Assembly: GCA_024399495.1 (NCBI GenBank)
Contig: JAKSNY010000015.1
Span: 1-58,416 of the forward strand
From: Paludibacteraceae bacterium
GTDB lineage: Bacteria > Bacteroidota > Bacteroidia > Bacteroidales > Paludibacteraceae
DNA length: 58,416 bases
Direction: 5' to 3'
Numbering within the stretch: position 1 is the first letter of the stretch; every line of letters starts with the position of its first letter. Shown here in pieces: positions 42,492-52,319 of this stretch. The notes beneath the pieces are model-generated. The model had not been told where the DNA came from. It worked only from the letters and a program-made list of their open reading frames with translations, and searched no databases. The position numbers and the translations under genes were made by a program.

Positions 42492-43499
42492 ATGAAGAAA
42501 TTTTTACTAACCTTATTGTTAATTTCTTTTTACGCTTCGTGGTCATTGGCTCAGGAGCCAGCTAAGTTAACCCGAAGAATTTATTTGTGGGACGTTACTT
42601 TGTCCATGAAAGGCTACCAAAACAAAACTCCTGATATTTATGATGATGTTGTTGCGTATTTGGTGCGTTGTATTAATGATGTGAAGGATGAAAGTACTGA
42701 AATTTATATCCTTCCATTTCAAACATCTGTACTTGAGTCGTGGAGTGCTAAGGCTACCGTTGAGGGTAAAAAGAAACTGATAGACAAAGTTAAGAATTAT
42801 AAAAATGACCAAGTTACCAATACTGATATAGTCAGTTCTATTCAGTATGTTAAGCAGAATATTATCAATCCTATGCCAAATAGAAATACATTCTTCGCTC
42901 TATTGACGGATGGAGAGCAAAGTAAATCGTTAGGTGGTATAGAAGCATTGATGAAGGAGTTGGGTGAATGGGATCGCTATGCTGTTGAGCAAAGCTCATA
43001 TATGCTTTATGTTATGCTTACGCCTGAAGCTGTTGATGATAGAATTATTGAGTTAGCAAAAGGGACATCAACTATAGAGACCGTTAAACCAGAAGATTCC
43101 CAGTTAGATGTAATTGATATTTTACCACAATCGCTTGTAACTGCAAACTTGAAGGATAGTGTGATAACAATTGCTCTAAAAAGTAATGGTAGAGCTTTAA
43201 TTCCAGAAGGATTGCGTTTTGAGTTTCAATCATTGGATGAAGAAGGATTTGTAAACCTTAAAGGAGAGACTGTGGAAAAAAATGCTGATATTGTTATTCC
43301 TGCAAGGTATGGTAAGTCTTATGATACGCTTAAAATTGATTTGCCTGAGGAGTATGAATTCCCTGTCCAACTGAAACTTATAAACAAGGATGAAATTAAG
43401 AATCGTGATAAAAAGATTGTGGTACTCTCACAATCAACAATATCGGTTAAATTGATTAATAGACCAGAGAAAGTATTAAGAATTAGTTTAAAAAAATAG
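42492..43499 (+). CDS. secreted von Willebrand factor A-domain protein
   Basis: This 335-residue protein has a Sec signal peptide (MKKFLLTLLLISFYASWSLAQ), so it is periplasmic. A vWA fold follows with a complete metal (MIDAS) site: DxTxS at 34-38 (WDVTLSMKG), Thr109/Thr111 (QVTNTDIVSSI) and Asp140 (LLTDGEQS). The C-terminal ~120 residues are a beta-rich domain (VITIALKSNGRALIPEGLRFEFQSLDEEG). vWA domains bind partners through the metal ion. It is the first gene of a tightly spaced operon with a tubulin-like GTPase and a protease. Confidence 0.85.
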   Translation: MKKFLLTLLLISFYASWSLAQEPAKLTRRIYLWDVTLSMKGYQNKTPDIYDDVVAYLVRCINDVKDESTEIYILPFQTSVLESWSAKATVEGKKKLIDKVKNYKNDQVTNTDIVSSIQYVKQNIINPMPNRNTFFALLTDGEQSKSLGGIEALMKELGEWDRYAVEQSSYMLYVMLTPEAVDDRIIELAKGTSTIETVKPEDSQLDVIDILPQSLVTANLKDSVITIALKSNGRALIPEGLRFEFQSLDEEGFVNLKGETVEKNADIVIPARYGKSYDTLKIDLPEEYEFPVQLKLINKDEIKNRDKKIVVLSQSTISVKLINRPEKVLRISLKK

Positions 43500-43505
43500 T
43501 TGATT

Positions 43506-44384
43506 ATGAAAAAATATACATTAATAATTTGCATTGCTTTATCAGCAGTTTTGTGTGGCTGTGTTGAAGAGGAGTCTGGTTCATATTGGGGTGAGACTAC
43601 ATATTATAATGACTTCTTATGGAAAAAACATGAGCCGGTTAAGATGGAACAAACTCTGGTATTTGACTTTAATGAGGATGCTCAGCGTTTGTTGCAGGAT
43701 GCAGTGTTCTCATTTGAGGTTGTGGAAAGAAATGCTGAGGGCGAGTTTGTGCCTGCTACAGATATTGCCCTTTATGCTAATGGAGTAAAGTGTGAGAGTA
43801 ATGTGTTTAAAATTACCGTTAAGGATAAGGAGTTGCCTTTGTGTGTAATATTTAATGATGATGCACGTGAGGGAAATCATACGCTCTTTTTACGGGAATT
43901 AGGAGATAATAGTCTGTCTCGTGTAGAATATACCGAATTAGGAGATGGTTTTGTGGTGAAAAAGACAGATTGTATTAATCCTCTTAAATTAGGCTTGACT
44001 TGGTTCTTGATAGTGATTGCGTGTTTACTATTATTGTGGATAATTGTATTGAGATATGTATTTTTCCCTCGTTTTAGTGTTAAAAAACTTAATGTGTCAA
44101 GTGGAGATAATTATAAAACCATAAATTTACGTGGCGTTCATAAAGTTGTATTTACTATTAGGAAGTGTAGCCAAAACTCACTAGCAGGTTTTTTTACGGG
44201 AAAAATAATTTATATAACAAATGATTTTTTCTCGCGTGGAGATGTTGTTGTTTCTCATAGAGATAAAAAGTCTGTTAGAATTAAAGCTGCAAAATATTTG
44301 TCTTCAGGAGGGCGACTACAAAAAGGAGAACAATATGAAATATCAAAAGAAGGTGAAAAAGAGAAAATAATAATGACAATTTAG
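43506..44384 (+). CDS. lipoprotein with single TM helix and cytoplasmic tail
   Basis: ATG 43506 gives 292 residues. A lipobox LCGC sets lipidated Cys19. A periplasmic beta-type domain (about 20-158) follows, then a clear TM helix (about 162-188, LGLTWFLIVIACLLLLWIIVL) and a basic C-terminal cytoplasmic domain of about 100 residues (FSVKKLNVSSGDNYKTINLRGVHKVVFTIRK). Lipid anchor and TM helix in one protein make it a natural coupler between the periplasmic vWA protein (6 bp upstream) and the cytoplasmic tubulin-like protein downstream. No family recognised. Confidence 0.75.
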   Translation: MKKYTLIICIALSAVLCGCVEEESGSYWGETTYYNDFLWKKHEPVKMEQTLVFDFNEDAQRLLQDAVFSFEVVERNAEGEFVPATDIALYANGVKCESNVFKITVKDKELPLCVIFNDDAREGNHTLFLRELGDNSLSRVEYTELGDGFVVKKTDCINPLKLGLTWFLIVIACLLLLWIIVLRYVFFPRFSVKKLNVSSGDNYKTINLRGVHKVVFTIRKCSQNSLAGFFTGKIIYITNDFFSRGDVVVSHRDKKSVRIKAAKYLSSGGRLQKGEQYEISKEGEKEKIIMTI

Positions 44385-44407
44385 TAATACTTTAAATTTA
44401 TACTACT

Positions 44408-47188
44408 ATGGCAAAGACAAAATTAAGAAGAAGCCTATATGTTGGCTTGGGTGGCACAGGTATGAATGCTATCTTAAAAACAAAAAAAATGTTTGTGGAA
44501 AATTATGGGGAAGTACCACCTATGATTAGTTTTTTAGGCATTGATACTGATGGTGGTGCATATACTAAAACAGAAAAAACAAAATTCGGAGAAATAGTTT
44601 CTCTTATTCCTTCAGAGCAATGTTCAATATGTGTTTCTACACCAGGTTCTTATTATTTGAACAATAAAGAGAGTATGTCTTGGATGCCATTAGAAAATGT
44701 GGCAATGATTAAAAGTCTTGATAAAGGAGCTGGACAGGTTAGAACTAATGGTAGGTTAGCGGTAATTCATAATGCCACAAAAATAGCAAATGCCTTTAAG
44801 ACTGCTATTGGTAATATCAGAAGTGATATATCGGATAATGAACAGTATGAGCTACTTCCCAATGCCATGGACGAAGTTCATATAATATTTTCTATTTGTG
44901 GTGGTACTGGTTGTGGTACATTTATTGATTTTGCATATATGTTAAATCATTTGTATAACAACGATAAGAGAACCTTGAATATTAATGGTTATGCAATCTT
45001 ACCTGATGTGTTTACTGAAATGGTTAAAGCTGGTAATGCTATGGCTAGAGTAAAACCAAATGCTTATGGTGCTATTCAGGATTTGGATTACTTGATGCAT
45101 TTGGATCTTAATTCAAAAGATGTCTCGTTTAATTGGATTAGCGATAGATGTACTACAAAAGATAAACCATTTTCCGCGTTTTATTTAATAGACAACAAGA
45201 ATGAAGATAACATTTGCTACAAAGAAGTTGGAAATTTGACTGAAATGGTTTCATTAGCACTAGTGTCGGCAGCAGGTCAAATTGGTACTGATACAGCAAG
45301 TGTGGCTGATAATGTTGAGAAGTGTATGATTGAAGGTTCGTTAAATGTAGGTAATAAAATTGCATGGGTATCTTCAATTGGGACTTCTTGTGTAAAATTC
45401 AATGGTTTTGAATTAGCGGAATTATATAAATTGTATGCGTCACAACGTATTATCCAACGTTTGATAATGTCATGTGAAAATGGTAATTTAAAAGCCGATG
45501 CATGGATAGATTCACCTAATGTTAATATAAGAGAAACAGGTTCGGAGAATGATAATGTCATTAATTTCTTACATGATTCTAAACCTAAATATTTAAAGGA
45601 TGATATAGCCGATCCTAAAAATCCAAAGGCTGAAGTTGATGAATACTTGAATGATATAGAGAAAGAGACAAGAGAAACTTGTGAAAGTAGGGCAAGTGAA
45701 TTAAAGGAGCGAGTGTTAAAAGAGTTGGATGAAAAATTCTTTGAATTGTTGAATCAGGGGGATTGTGGCATTACTTTGGCAGATGACACATTGAAGGCTA
45801 TTTTCAGACAAGTTGATACGTTTAAAAATGAAATGGTTCAGGAAAAGAAAGATTTAAAGGATAGAGAACCGTCAAATATGGCAGAATTAAAAGCGTATAT
45901 TGATGATTTAAAAGAGTGTATGTCAACTTTTCTAAAACGAGGTAAGACTGATAAAATATCTGATCTTGTTGAATCTGTAAATAAAATTGCAATAGTAAAA
46001 GTAAATTATATAAGACGTATTTATGCGGAAATGTTCTTTACTATGTTGTTAGAAAATATACAGGATAAATTAGAAAAGGTTAACATTGTTAAACAATATA
46101 TTACATCCATAAATGAAGATATTGTCAATAAAATTAGTGATGTTAGCGTAAATACTTTTAATGCAAAAACTGTAGAAATAGACTTGGCATCAGAATTAAA
46201 AAATAGGGTTGTAGTTGACGACAATGACATTATTATGTCAGATTTCATAAAGACATTACCTGGTAAAAGTTTGTGTGAACTTCAAAATAAAGGTATGATG
46301 TTTAAATATTTGATGGATTATGCACAAACATTGTCACCATATAAATCTTGGAAAAAACGTACTATTGATAATGTTATAGATGAACTTGAAGATGATGTTT
46401 TCAAGAATTTGATGGAAAGACTGATGGCAAAAGCAAAACCATTTTTGAAATTGGATTCTAACGGTATGATTACAAATTTGAATAAACAACCGATAGACCA
46501 AGCAATTAATAGGTATTATTATGTTGTTGTGCCAAATAAATCAGGTAGTCGTTTGTTTAAGAATGATACTTTCAAAAATATGAATGATGCAAGTCTGGAT
46601 ATTAAATTCATTGAAAGTGGTATGCAAGATCGTATTATTATCTATAGACAAGATGGTACATTCCCTGCATGTGCAGTTAGTGGAGTTACATCTTGGGCTA
46701 CTGAGTATGAACGTAGTGCAGTGAACTGTCATATCGACTCAAATCTTAAAAAAAGAATGGATGAAGAACATTATGCTATTAGACCTAGTAAATATACAGA
46801 TGATACATTGTCGTTTTGGGTTTATGGATGCATTTTTGGTTTAATTAAGTTTGAAAAAGACACTTATTGGTATCGTGATAAAGAAAATGGATCTTCTTTA
46901 AATAAATATTGGGTTAGCACTGGTGAGCGTTATAGAGATTTAGCATATGATAAATTTGTTGAACGTGGGAAAAGTTTGTTAACTCAATATGAATCGCAAA
47001 TTGAGCAACAGTTCTCTAATATGGGAAAAGAGAAATGGAAAGAAATGGTAGCTGACATTAAGGAAAATTATTTGGAAAAATATTCACAGTGTCCTATTTC
47101 TTTGGAAATAAAAAAACGTGAGTTGGAAGGAACTCTTAAATTGATGGAACAGGAGCTTGATTTTGTCGAAAAACGGATAGGAATTTAA
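44408..47188 (+). CDS. tubulin/FtsZ-like GTPase (Tubulin_2 type, 926 aa)
   Basis: The N-terminal ~380 residues are a tubulin/FtsZ-superfamily GTPase: VGLGGTGMN at 12-20 (FtsZ T1-like), GIDTD at 44-48 (like FtsZ NTD), GAGQVRTNGRLA (107-118, T3-like) and the signature loop CGGTGCGTF at 164-172. About 550 helical residues follow (coiled-coil-prone 400-560), far longer than FtsZ. This matches large FtsZ-like proteins of bacteria previously proposed to remodel membranes. No signal peptide or TM helix, so it is cytoplasmic. It probably forms nucleotide-dependent polymers; that is inferred. Confidence 0.85.
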   Translation: MAKTKLRRSLYVGLGGTGMNAILKTKKMFVENYGEVPPMISFLGIDTDGGAYTKTEKTKFGEIVSLIPSEQCSICVSTPGSYYLNNKESMSWMPLENVAMIKSLDKGAGQVRTNGRLAVIHNATKIANAFKTAIGNIRSDISDNEQYELLPNAMDEVHIIFSICGGTGCGTFIDFAYMLNHLYNNDKRTLNINGYAILPDVFTEMVKAGNAMARVKPNAYGAIQDLDYLMHLDLNSKDVSFNWISDRCTTKDKPFSAFYLIDNKNEDNICYKEVGNLTEMVSLALVSAAGQIGTDTASVADNVEKCMIEGSLNVGNKIAWVSSIGTSCVKFNGFELAELYKLYASQRIIQRLIMSCENGNLKADAWIDSPNVNIRETGSENDNVINFLHDSKPKYLKDDIADPKNPKAEVDEYLNDIEKETRETCESRASELKERVLKELDEKFFELLNQGDCGITLADDTLKAIFRQVDTFKNEMVQEKKDLKDREPSNMAELKAYIDDLKECMSTFLKRGKTDKISDLVESVNKIAIVKVNYIRRIYAEMFFTMLLENIQDKLEKVNIVKQYITSINEDIVNKISDVSVNTFNAKTVEIDLASELKNRVVVDDNDIIMSDFIKTLPGKSLCELQNKGMMFKYLMDYAQTLSPYKSWKKRTIDNVIDELEDDVFKNLMERLMAKAKPFLKLDSNGMITNLNKQPIDQAINRYYYVVVPNKSGSRLFKNDTFKNMNDASLDIKFIESGMQDRIIIYRQDGTFPACAVSGVTSWATEYERSAVNCHIDSNLKKRMDEEHYAIRPSKYTDDTLSFWVYGCIFGLIKFEKDTYWYRDKENGSSLNKYWVSTGERYRDLAYDKFVERGKSLLTQYESQIEQQFSNMGKEKWKEMVADIKENYLEKYSQCPISLEIKKRELEGTLKLMEQELDFVEKRIGI

Positions 47189-47200
47189 AAGCGTAACAAT

Positions 47201-50200
47201 ATGAGGCATTCAATGCATTTTGTGATTGGTTCGAGTGAAGTATTTGATAATACTTCGCTCGAACTTAAAAAATATCTGTACAATTATGGAAGTTCTGAGT
47301 TGTCTGAATATTTTAGAACATTCCTTTTGTGTGATAAAGATAAAAGAGTAGAGGTTTATGAAGCAGTATCCAATTCTGCTTTGGCTGACGTGTGTGAATT
47401 AGGGAAATGTGAGAGTGTCAGCTACAATAAGGTGCTTGATACACCCCAAAAAGAGAAGGAGGAACGTTTTGGACAATTTATAACTTCGTTGAGGGATAGC
47501 TCTATCAATATGGAGCATCCAGGCGATTACAAGGAATTGCATATTTGTTTCTATGTTCCTTTATATGATAAGAAAGCTGTATCAGTCTTATTAGAGTTTA
47601 TTTCTATAATAAAATCAGAAAAGTTGTTGTCTCAAATAGATGTAGTTGGACTATCTTATGATTTATATCCTATTTTATGTAATGAAAATGAATTGAATGA
47701 TTATCCCTTAAAGAGAAAAGATCTTGAAAAAAATTGTAAGAGATCAACCAACGATATACTATCATATAAGAAAAAAAACAGTCAAAGTATTGATCATTTT
47801 ATTTTTTTGCAAAATGTTCAAAATGATGGTATCTCTTTGAATTTAAATAATACAAGTTTTAATAGAATAATTGCCGAGTTCGCCCAAATATGTATAGAAA
47901 GATATAAAGATATATTTGGAGTGTTAACGGAACCTGATAAGATACAATGTATAGGCTTCTCCGCCTTGTCTTTAGATAAATTTTATTTTATTGAGTATTT
48001 ATTAAGTAAAACTTACATATATAAGTTGAAACAGGAGGGCATTGATCAAACAGCAGTTCCTATAAATAAATCAATGCAATGTGCAAATGAGATTTTACGC
48101 AAATGGGTAAAATTTTTATCGGATTTTTATGAGAATGATTTAAAAAATTCGTTTGATCAAAAGGATGATGAAAATGATGCTGAGATAAAATTCTCCATTC
48201 AATTTGAAGATAAATTAAGAGAACTTAAAAGCGATGTTGATGAATATTTGCAGAATTCTCAATTTTCTCTCGTTGAGAAAAAAGCTATTTTGGCGGCAAT
48301 GTTAGGCTTTGATGATGAATCTTTTGAAGATGATATTTTTGATGCTACTCTTTATGATGTTCGGGATTTGGAATGTGAATCGATTCAATTATTTGTTGAT
48401 GCCAATAATGAAATATTAAAAAATACAGAAGACAGCAATCAATCTATTTTGCCAGTAAGTGTTCCTGATAACTCAGAAGATTCCAATCCAATAGCGATAA
48501 ATCCTATAGATAGGATTAAACAATTGCGTATTAGAATGCGTCAGCATATCACATATATTAGAAAATTGGAATCGGAGAACGAGAAATTATCCAACCAAAT
48601 TTCAGGTATTGAAAATTCTACCAAATGCATAGAAAATGGGGTGTATAAGTTTGGTGGTACTGAATATAAATTATTAAACCCTACATTAGATACGCCTTTA
48701 ACAGAGCAATATGTACCTAAAGATGCCTCTTTTGCTAATAATATTGATTTGTCATCTCAGTTCACGCAGGTTAAAAATCAATCTACTATAGGTTCTTGCC
48801 TGTCATTCAGTTTGGTTAGTGTGTTTGAATACTTTTTAAAACAAAACAATTTGCCAAATCCTGATTTAAGTGAATTGTTTTTGTATTATAACTCCAGAAA
48901 ACGAGATGGCAAAGAGAATGAAGATAGTGGATCATGTATTAAATGTGCAGTTGAAAGCTTACAGCAAGATGGATTATGTGCAGAAAATGTATGGGGCTAT
49001 AATGTTGATAATTTTAATATTACTCCATCAGAAGAGGCTTATAATGATGCAAAAAAACGTTATGTGCGTAAGGCGTTAAATGTGTCTTGTAAAATATCAG
49101 ACATTAAATCTGCATTAACAGAGGGCTTCCCGGTAATTATTTCTGTCAACATCTTTGATTCTTTTGCAAATACGAGAAGTGGCTTTGTATCACTACCAAG
49201 TAAAGAAGAACTTGAAGAATCAAAAGATGAATATAATGGTCATGCGATGGTTGTTTGTGGGTATTCTGATGATCAGAAAGTGCTAAAGGTTAGAAATTCT
49301 TGGGGTGAGGAATTTGGAGATAAAGGTTATTGTTATTTGCCATATTCTTATATAGAGAATCCTGATTTATGCCATTATGCCGCGGTAATCACTGAGATAG
49401 AGTTTGTTAACGAGAAAAGTGCATCTGAAGAAATTGAACAAAACACCTATTCAATTAAAGAAGCTACCCATAAGCAATTGAAATTTAATATAGCTGACGC
49501 AAATGTTCAATATGCTATCAATAGTAATCTTATTAGTGAAGAGCAAGTGTCTTTAAATACGTTGAAAGACGATGATTTAATATTACAACGTTATTATACT
49601 GAATTAAGACAAATTTTAAAGAATCAAGTCAAACGTGATTCTTTACGTGATGCTTATTCTAAAATTGTTGAACAAGATATTAATAAATTGTCAAAACAAT
49701 TAGATGATAAATCAGAAGAAAGATTAGATGCCATTAAAAAGTTTGCAAAAGTTACCTTGAAGAATTGTTTGAAAGTTGGAACTGTTGTTCTTGCTTTGTT
49801 GGTAGTTTCTATTCTATTGTTAAAATTAAGTGGTTTCTTAGAATGTGATAACTATACGTCGTGGAATGCCTCTATTTGTGATTGGCTCGATAAAATGCAA
49901 AATACTTTACATACTGTATTTTGGGTGTTAACTTTTATTGAGATTTTATTGTGTATATTTCTTTCTATATATATACCATACAGGCTAACATTGAAACGCC
50001 GTTTGAGCGATGACTATATAGATCAAATGGAAGGAATAGAGAGAATCATTAATTCTAAAAAAACAGAATTGAAGGAGATAAAATTAAAATATCATTTTGC
50101 AGGTAAATGGTTGTGCCTATTATTTGATTTCAATGATGCTTTGCAGAATAAATACAATGTTTTTGTCTCTTTTAATAATAATTTAAAGCAGTGGTATTCA

Positions 50201-50752
50201 GAACAGCTGGAATATAATAGCAAAATGAATTCTCAATCGCAACCTCCATTTGAGTCTATTCTTGATAATAATACATTAGATGCGTATTTTGAAAATGAGA
50301 AAAATCAAATAGTGGAAGGAAAGAGTTTGGCTTCGTTTATGAATGGATTTGAATTATCTGAAGATGGAATAGTTAAATTTAAAGAAGATTTACGTAAATA
50401 TTTTATTCAATTATTGCATTCAAAACTTAGCGATTTTTCTATGTACAAATATTTAAGCGGACATAAATACAGTTACTTAAAACCTTGTGAGCAAACTTTG
50501 AAAAATCAGTTGGCAATAATTGACATAAAATCAAAGTTATTTGCACAGTGTGATGATGGTTGTGGTGCAATAGATCCACAAAAGTGCATATTTATATATA
50601 CTGATAATTCTAAAGACGAAATGAATTGGAATGAGACGTATCCTAAAGCATTTAGTGCAAGACCTACATCTTATAAAATAGATTCTCCCTATAAGATTGT
50701 GCTGTTTCAATTTGTTGATTTAGACCCCAAACAATGTGTAATTTTAAAATAA
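47201..50752 (+). CDS. papain-like cysteine protease with degenerate tubulin-like N-terminus and two TM helices (1183 aa)
   Basis: Residues 1-400 follow the adjacent tubulin-like protein by pattern (ELHICFYVPLYDKKAVSVLLEF at 112-133 against its HIIFSICGGTGCGTFIDF; IGFSALSLDKFYFIEYL at 251-267) but lack the GTP loop. A coiled coil lies at about 435-470. A C1-type (papain) domain spans about 480-735 with the full catalytic set: Gln527, Cys533 (STIGSCLSFS), His681 (GHAMVVCGY) and Asn699 (VRNSWGEEFGDKGY). TM helices are at about 857-876 and 905-925, then a 250-residue C-terminal region. With no signal peptide, the protease should face the cytoplasm. Start is 12 bp after the tubulin gene. Confidence 0.85.
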   Translation: MRHSMHFVIGSSEVFDNTSLELKKYLYNYGSSELSEYFRTFLLCDKDKRVEVYEAVSNSALADVCELGKCESVSYNKVLDTPQKEKEERFGQFITSLRDSSINMEHPGDYKELHICFYVPLYDKKAVSVLLEFISIIKSEKLLSQIDVVGLSYDLYPILCNENELNDYPLKRKDLEKNCKRSTNDILSYKKKNSQSIDHFIFLQNVQNDGISLNLNNTSFNRIIAEFAQICIERYKDIFGVLTEPDKIQCIGFSALSLDKFYFIEYLLSKTYIYKLKQEGIDQTAVPINKSMQCANEILRKWVKFLSDFYENDLKNSFDQKDDENDAEIKFSIQFEDKLRELKSDVDEYLQNSQFSLVEKKAILAAMLGFDDESFEDDIFDATLYDVRDLECESIQLFVDANNEILKNTEDSNQSILPVSVPDNSEDSNPIAINPIDRIKQLRIRMRQHITYIRKLESENEKLSNQISGIENSTKCIENGVYKFGGTEYKLLNPTLDTPLTEQYVPKDASFANNIDLSSQFTQVKNQSTIGSCLSFSLVSVFEYFLKQNNLPNPDLSELFLYYNSRKRDGKENEDSGSCIKCAVESLQQDGLCAENVWGYNVDNFNITPSEEAYNDAKKRYVRKALNVSCKISDIKSALTEGFPVIISVNIFDSFANTRSGFVSLPSKEELEESKDEYNGHAMVVCGYSDDQKVLKVRNSWGEEFGDKGYCYLPYSYIENPDLCHYAAVITEIEFVNEKSASEEIEQNTYSIKEATHKQLKFNIADANVQYAINSNLISEEQVSLNTLKDDDLILQRYYTELRQILKNQVKRDSLRDAYSKIVEQDINKLSKQLDDKSEERLDAIKKFAKVTLKNCLKVGTVVLALLVVSILLLKLSGFLECDNYTSWNASICDWLDKMQNTLHTVFWVLTFIEILLCIFLSIYIPYRLTLKRRLSDDYIDQMEGIERIINSKKTELKEIKLKYHFAGKWLCLLFDFNDALQNKYNVFVSFNNNLKQWYSEQLEYNSKMNSQSQPPFESILDNNTLDAYFENEKNQIVEGKSLASFMNGFELSEDGIVKFKEDLRKYFIQLLHSKLSDFSMYKYLSGHKYSYLKPCEQTLKNQLAIIDIKSKLFAQCDDGCGAIDPQKCIFIYTDNSKDEMNWNETYPKAFSARPTSYKIDSPYKIVLFQFVDLDPKQCVILK

Positions 50753-50758
50753 TGTGTT

Positions 50759-51136
50759 ATGAAAAAATGTGTTAATGTTTTATGCTGTCTTTTAATGGTA
50801 AGTGTGATATCGTTTACTATGGTATCTTGTGATAAGAAAAAGTATGCAATGAATGAATTGGAGGACTTGGTTAAAACCATTGATGAAAATGGTGCTAATT
50901 ATTCCGATGAAGAATGGGAGCAAGTTCTTGAAGAGTATAACAAAATTACTGATGAGATGAGTGAATATGACTATTCAAGCAAGGAAGCAGAACATATTGG
51001 AGATTTGAAGATTCAATTTGCTAAATTAGTGGCAAAATATAGGGTCAGTGCTATATTAGACGACACTAAACAATTTTTATTCCAGATTAAAGGTGCTGTT
51101 GAGGGTATGATGAACTGGTTGAAAAACTTTTTCTGA
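50759..51136 (+). CDS. small helical lipoprotein
   Basis: This 125-residue protein has a lipobox MVSC (Cys24) after a hydrophobic signal. The mature part is acidic and helical (DEEWEQVLEEYNKITDEMSEYDYSSKEAEHI), ending IKGAVEGMMNWLKNFF, an amphipathic tail. It lies 6 bp after the protease gene, so it is part of the operon. Family not recognised; similar helical lipoproteins are common in Bacteroidales. Confidence 0.75.
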   Translation: MKKCVNVLCCLLMVSVISFTMVSCDKKKYAMNELEDLVKTIDENGANYSDEEWEQVLEEYNKITDEMSEYDYSSKEAEHIGDLKIQFAKLVAKYRVSAILDDTKQFLFQIKGAVEGMMNWLKNFF

Positions 51137-51154
51137 ATGAAAAGTTCATTCTTT
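51135..51154 (+). terminator. weak hairpin at the end of the operon
   Basis: A GAATGAA/TTCATTC stem with a 3-nt loop overlaps the lipoprotein stop and is followed by only TTT. It may be a partial terminator before the TerB-like gene. Confidence 0.35.
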
Positions 51155-51313
51155 GTGTCATTATACTGAATAGAGTTATTATTTTTCTTCAGGAAAGTGG
51201 ATATTCCGCACCTGTTTTGGGGTGTATGGATGTGGCATGTACATTCATTTTCATTGTAGAAATAGAGAAGAAAATAGATGGTATTATTGATAATTCAAAG
51301 GAATGACATTATT

Positions 51314-51796
51314 ATGGAAAATTCTGCATTATTTAAATATTCAGTACGACGGCTTCAAAGTAAGTTTCAATCAGATGGATTGTTGGTTGAGATACTACAA
51401 CTTATTATAGACGATAAGATGAATAGTATCTCATTAGGTGCTTTGCTTAAAGAGAATCATGTTAAATCCAATTCTATTGAGTTGCGTAATGGCTTAATTA
51501 GTGTTGTCATATGTTATGCTCAAATGTGCTTGGAGGATGATTATTTATCGGAAGAAGAAATGACTAATGTTATGTTGCTTAAAACTTTTTTTAAATTAAA
51601 GGATGATAATTTTACTCAATATGAAACCAAGCCATTAGTAGAAGCAATAATAAGGACTCAGATTGAGAAGATGTATGCAGACCATATTATTGATTATCAA
51701 GAAGCCTTGCAACAAGTGGAATTGCAGAGTTTGTTTGGTCTTAGTTATGATGAATTTTCTAAAATTGTAGATGATGTGTGTCAATCTCAAGATTGA
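51314..51796 (+). CDS. TerB-like helical protein
   Basis: I start at ATG 51314 (MENSALFKYSVRRL), 11 nt after an AAGGAA, giving 160 residues; ATG 51278 is possible. The helical sequence with VVICYAQMCLEDDYLSEEEMTNVMLLKTFFKL resembles TerB/TerB-like proteins, where acidic residues between helices bind metal. TerB-like proteins often accompany vWA proteins in bacterial stress and phage-response systems. It may therefore belong functionally to the upstream vWA-tubulin-protease operon, 178 bp away. Assignment is by pattern only. Confidence 0.55.
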   Translation: MENSALFKYSVRRLQSKFQSDGLLVEILQLIIDDKMNSISLGALLKENHVKSNSIELRNGLISVVICYAQMCLEDDYLSEEEMTNVMLLKTFFKLKDDNFTQYETKPLVEAIIRTQIEKMYADHIIDYQEALQQVELQSLFGLSYDEFSKIVDDVCQSQD

Positions 51797-51877
51797 TGCT
51801 ATGATGGGATGTATTGTGCTCATAGCAAAGGAATTTAAAAATAGAATTTATATACGTTTAACTAAATTCTTTTTATT

Positions 51878-52285
51878 ATGAAAAAGTTTTTTATCTTGGC
51901 ATTAGTTATTGCCGTTTCAGTTACAACAGTGTTCGCTCAATCTGATATAGTGAATAAGACAAAATCAGGTGAAGAAATTTGTACTAATGTTGATGTCCAG
52001 CCACAATTTCCAGGAGGTAATGATGCTCTTGCCAGATTTTTATCAAGTAATCTAAGATACCCACTAGATGCTCAGGAAAATAAAAAAGAAGGGCAAGTTA
52101 TTTGTCAGTTTGACGTTATGGCAACTGGACAAATTGAAAATATTAAAGTAATACGTTCTGTATATAAAGCACTTGACGATGAGTCTGTTAGAGTTATATC
52201 AAAGATGCCACATTGGACACCAGGAATGAAAGACGGGAAAACAGTAAATACTAGGATAACGCTTCCAATTAAGTTCAAACTATAG
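51878..52285 (+). CDS. secreted TonB C-terminal domain protein
   Basis: This 135-residue protein has a signal peptide ending TTVFAQ and a TonB_C fold: VDVQPQFPGGNDALARFLSSNLRYPLDAQENKKEGQVICQFDV, then HWTPGMKDGKTVNTRITLPIKFKL. It lacks the TM anchor and proline-rich linker of true TonB, so it is a stand-alone periplasmic domain. Many Bacteroidota encode such copies; the partner is unknown. Confidence 0.82.
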   Translation: MKKFFILALVIAVSVTTVFAQSDIVNKTKSGEEICTNVDVQPQFPGGNDALARFLSSNLRYPLDAQENKKEGQVICQFDVMATGQIENIKVIRSVYKALDDESVRVISKMPHWTPGMKDGKTVNTRITLPIKFKL

Positions 52286-52319
52286 AGTAAGAGTCTATTC
52301 TAAACTCAAGATTGAAGTT

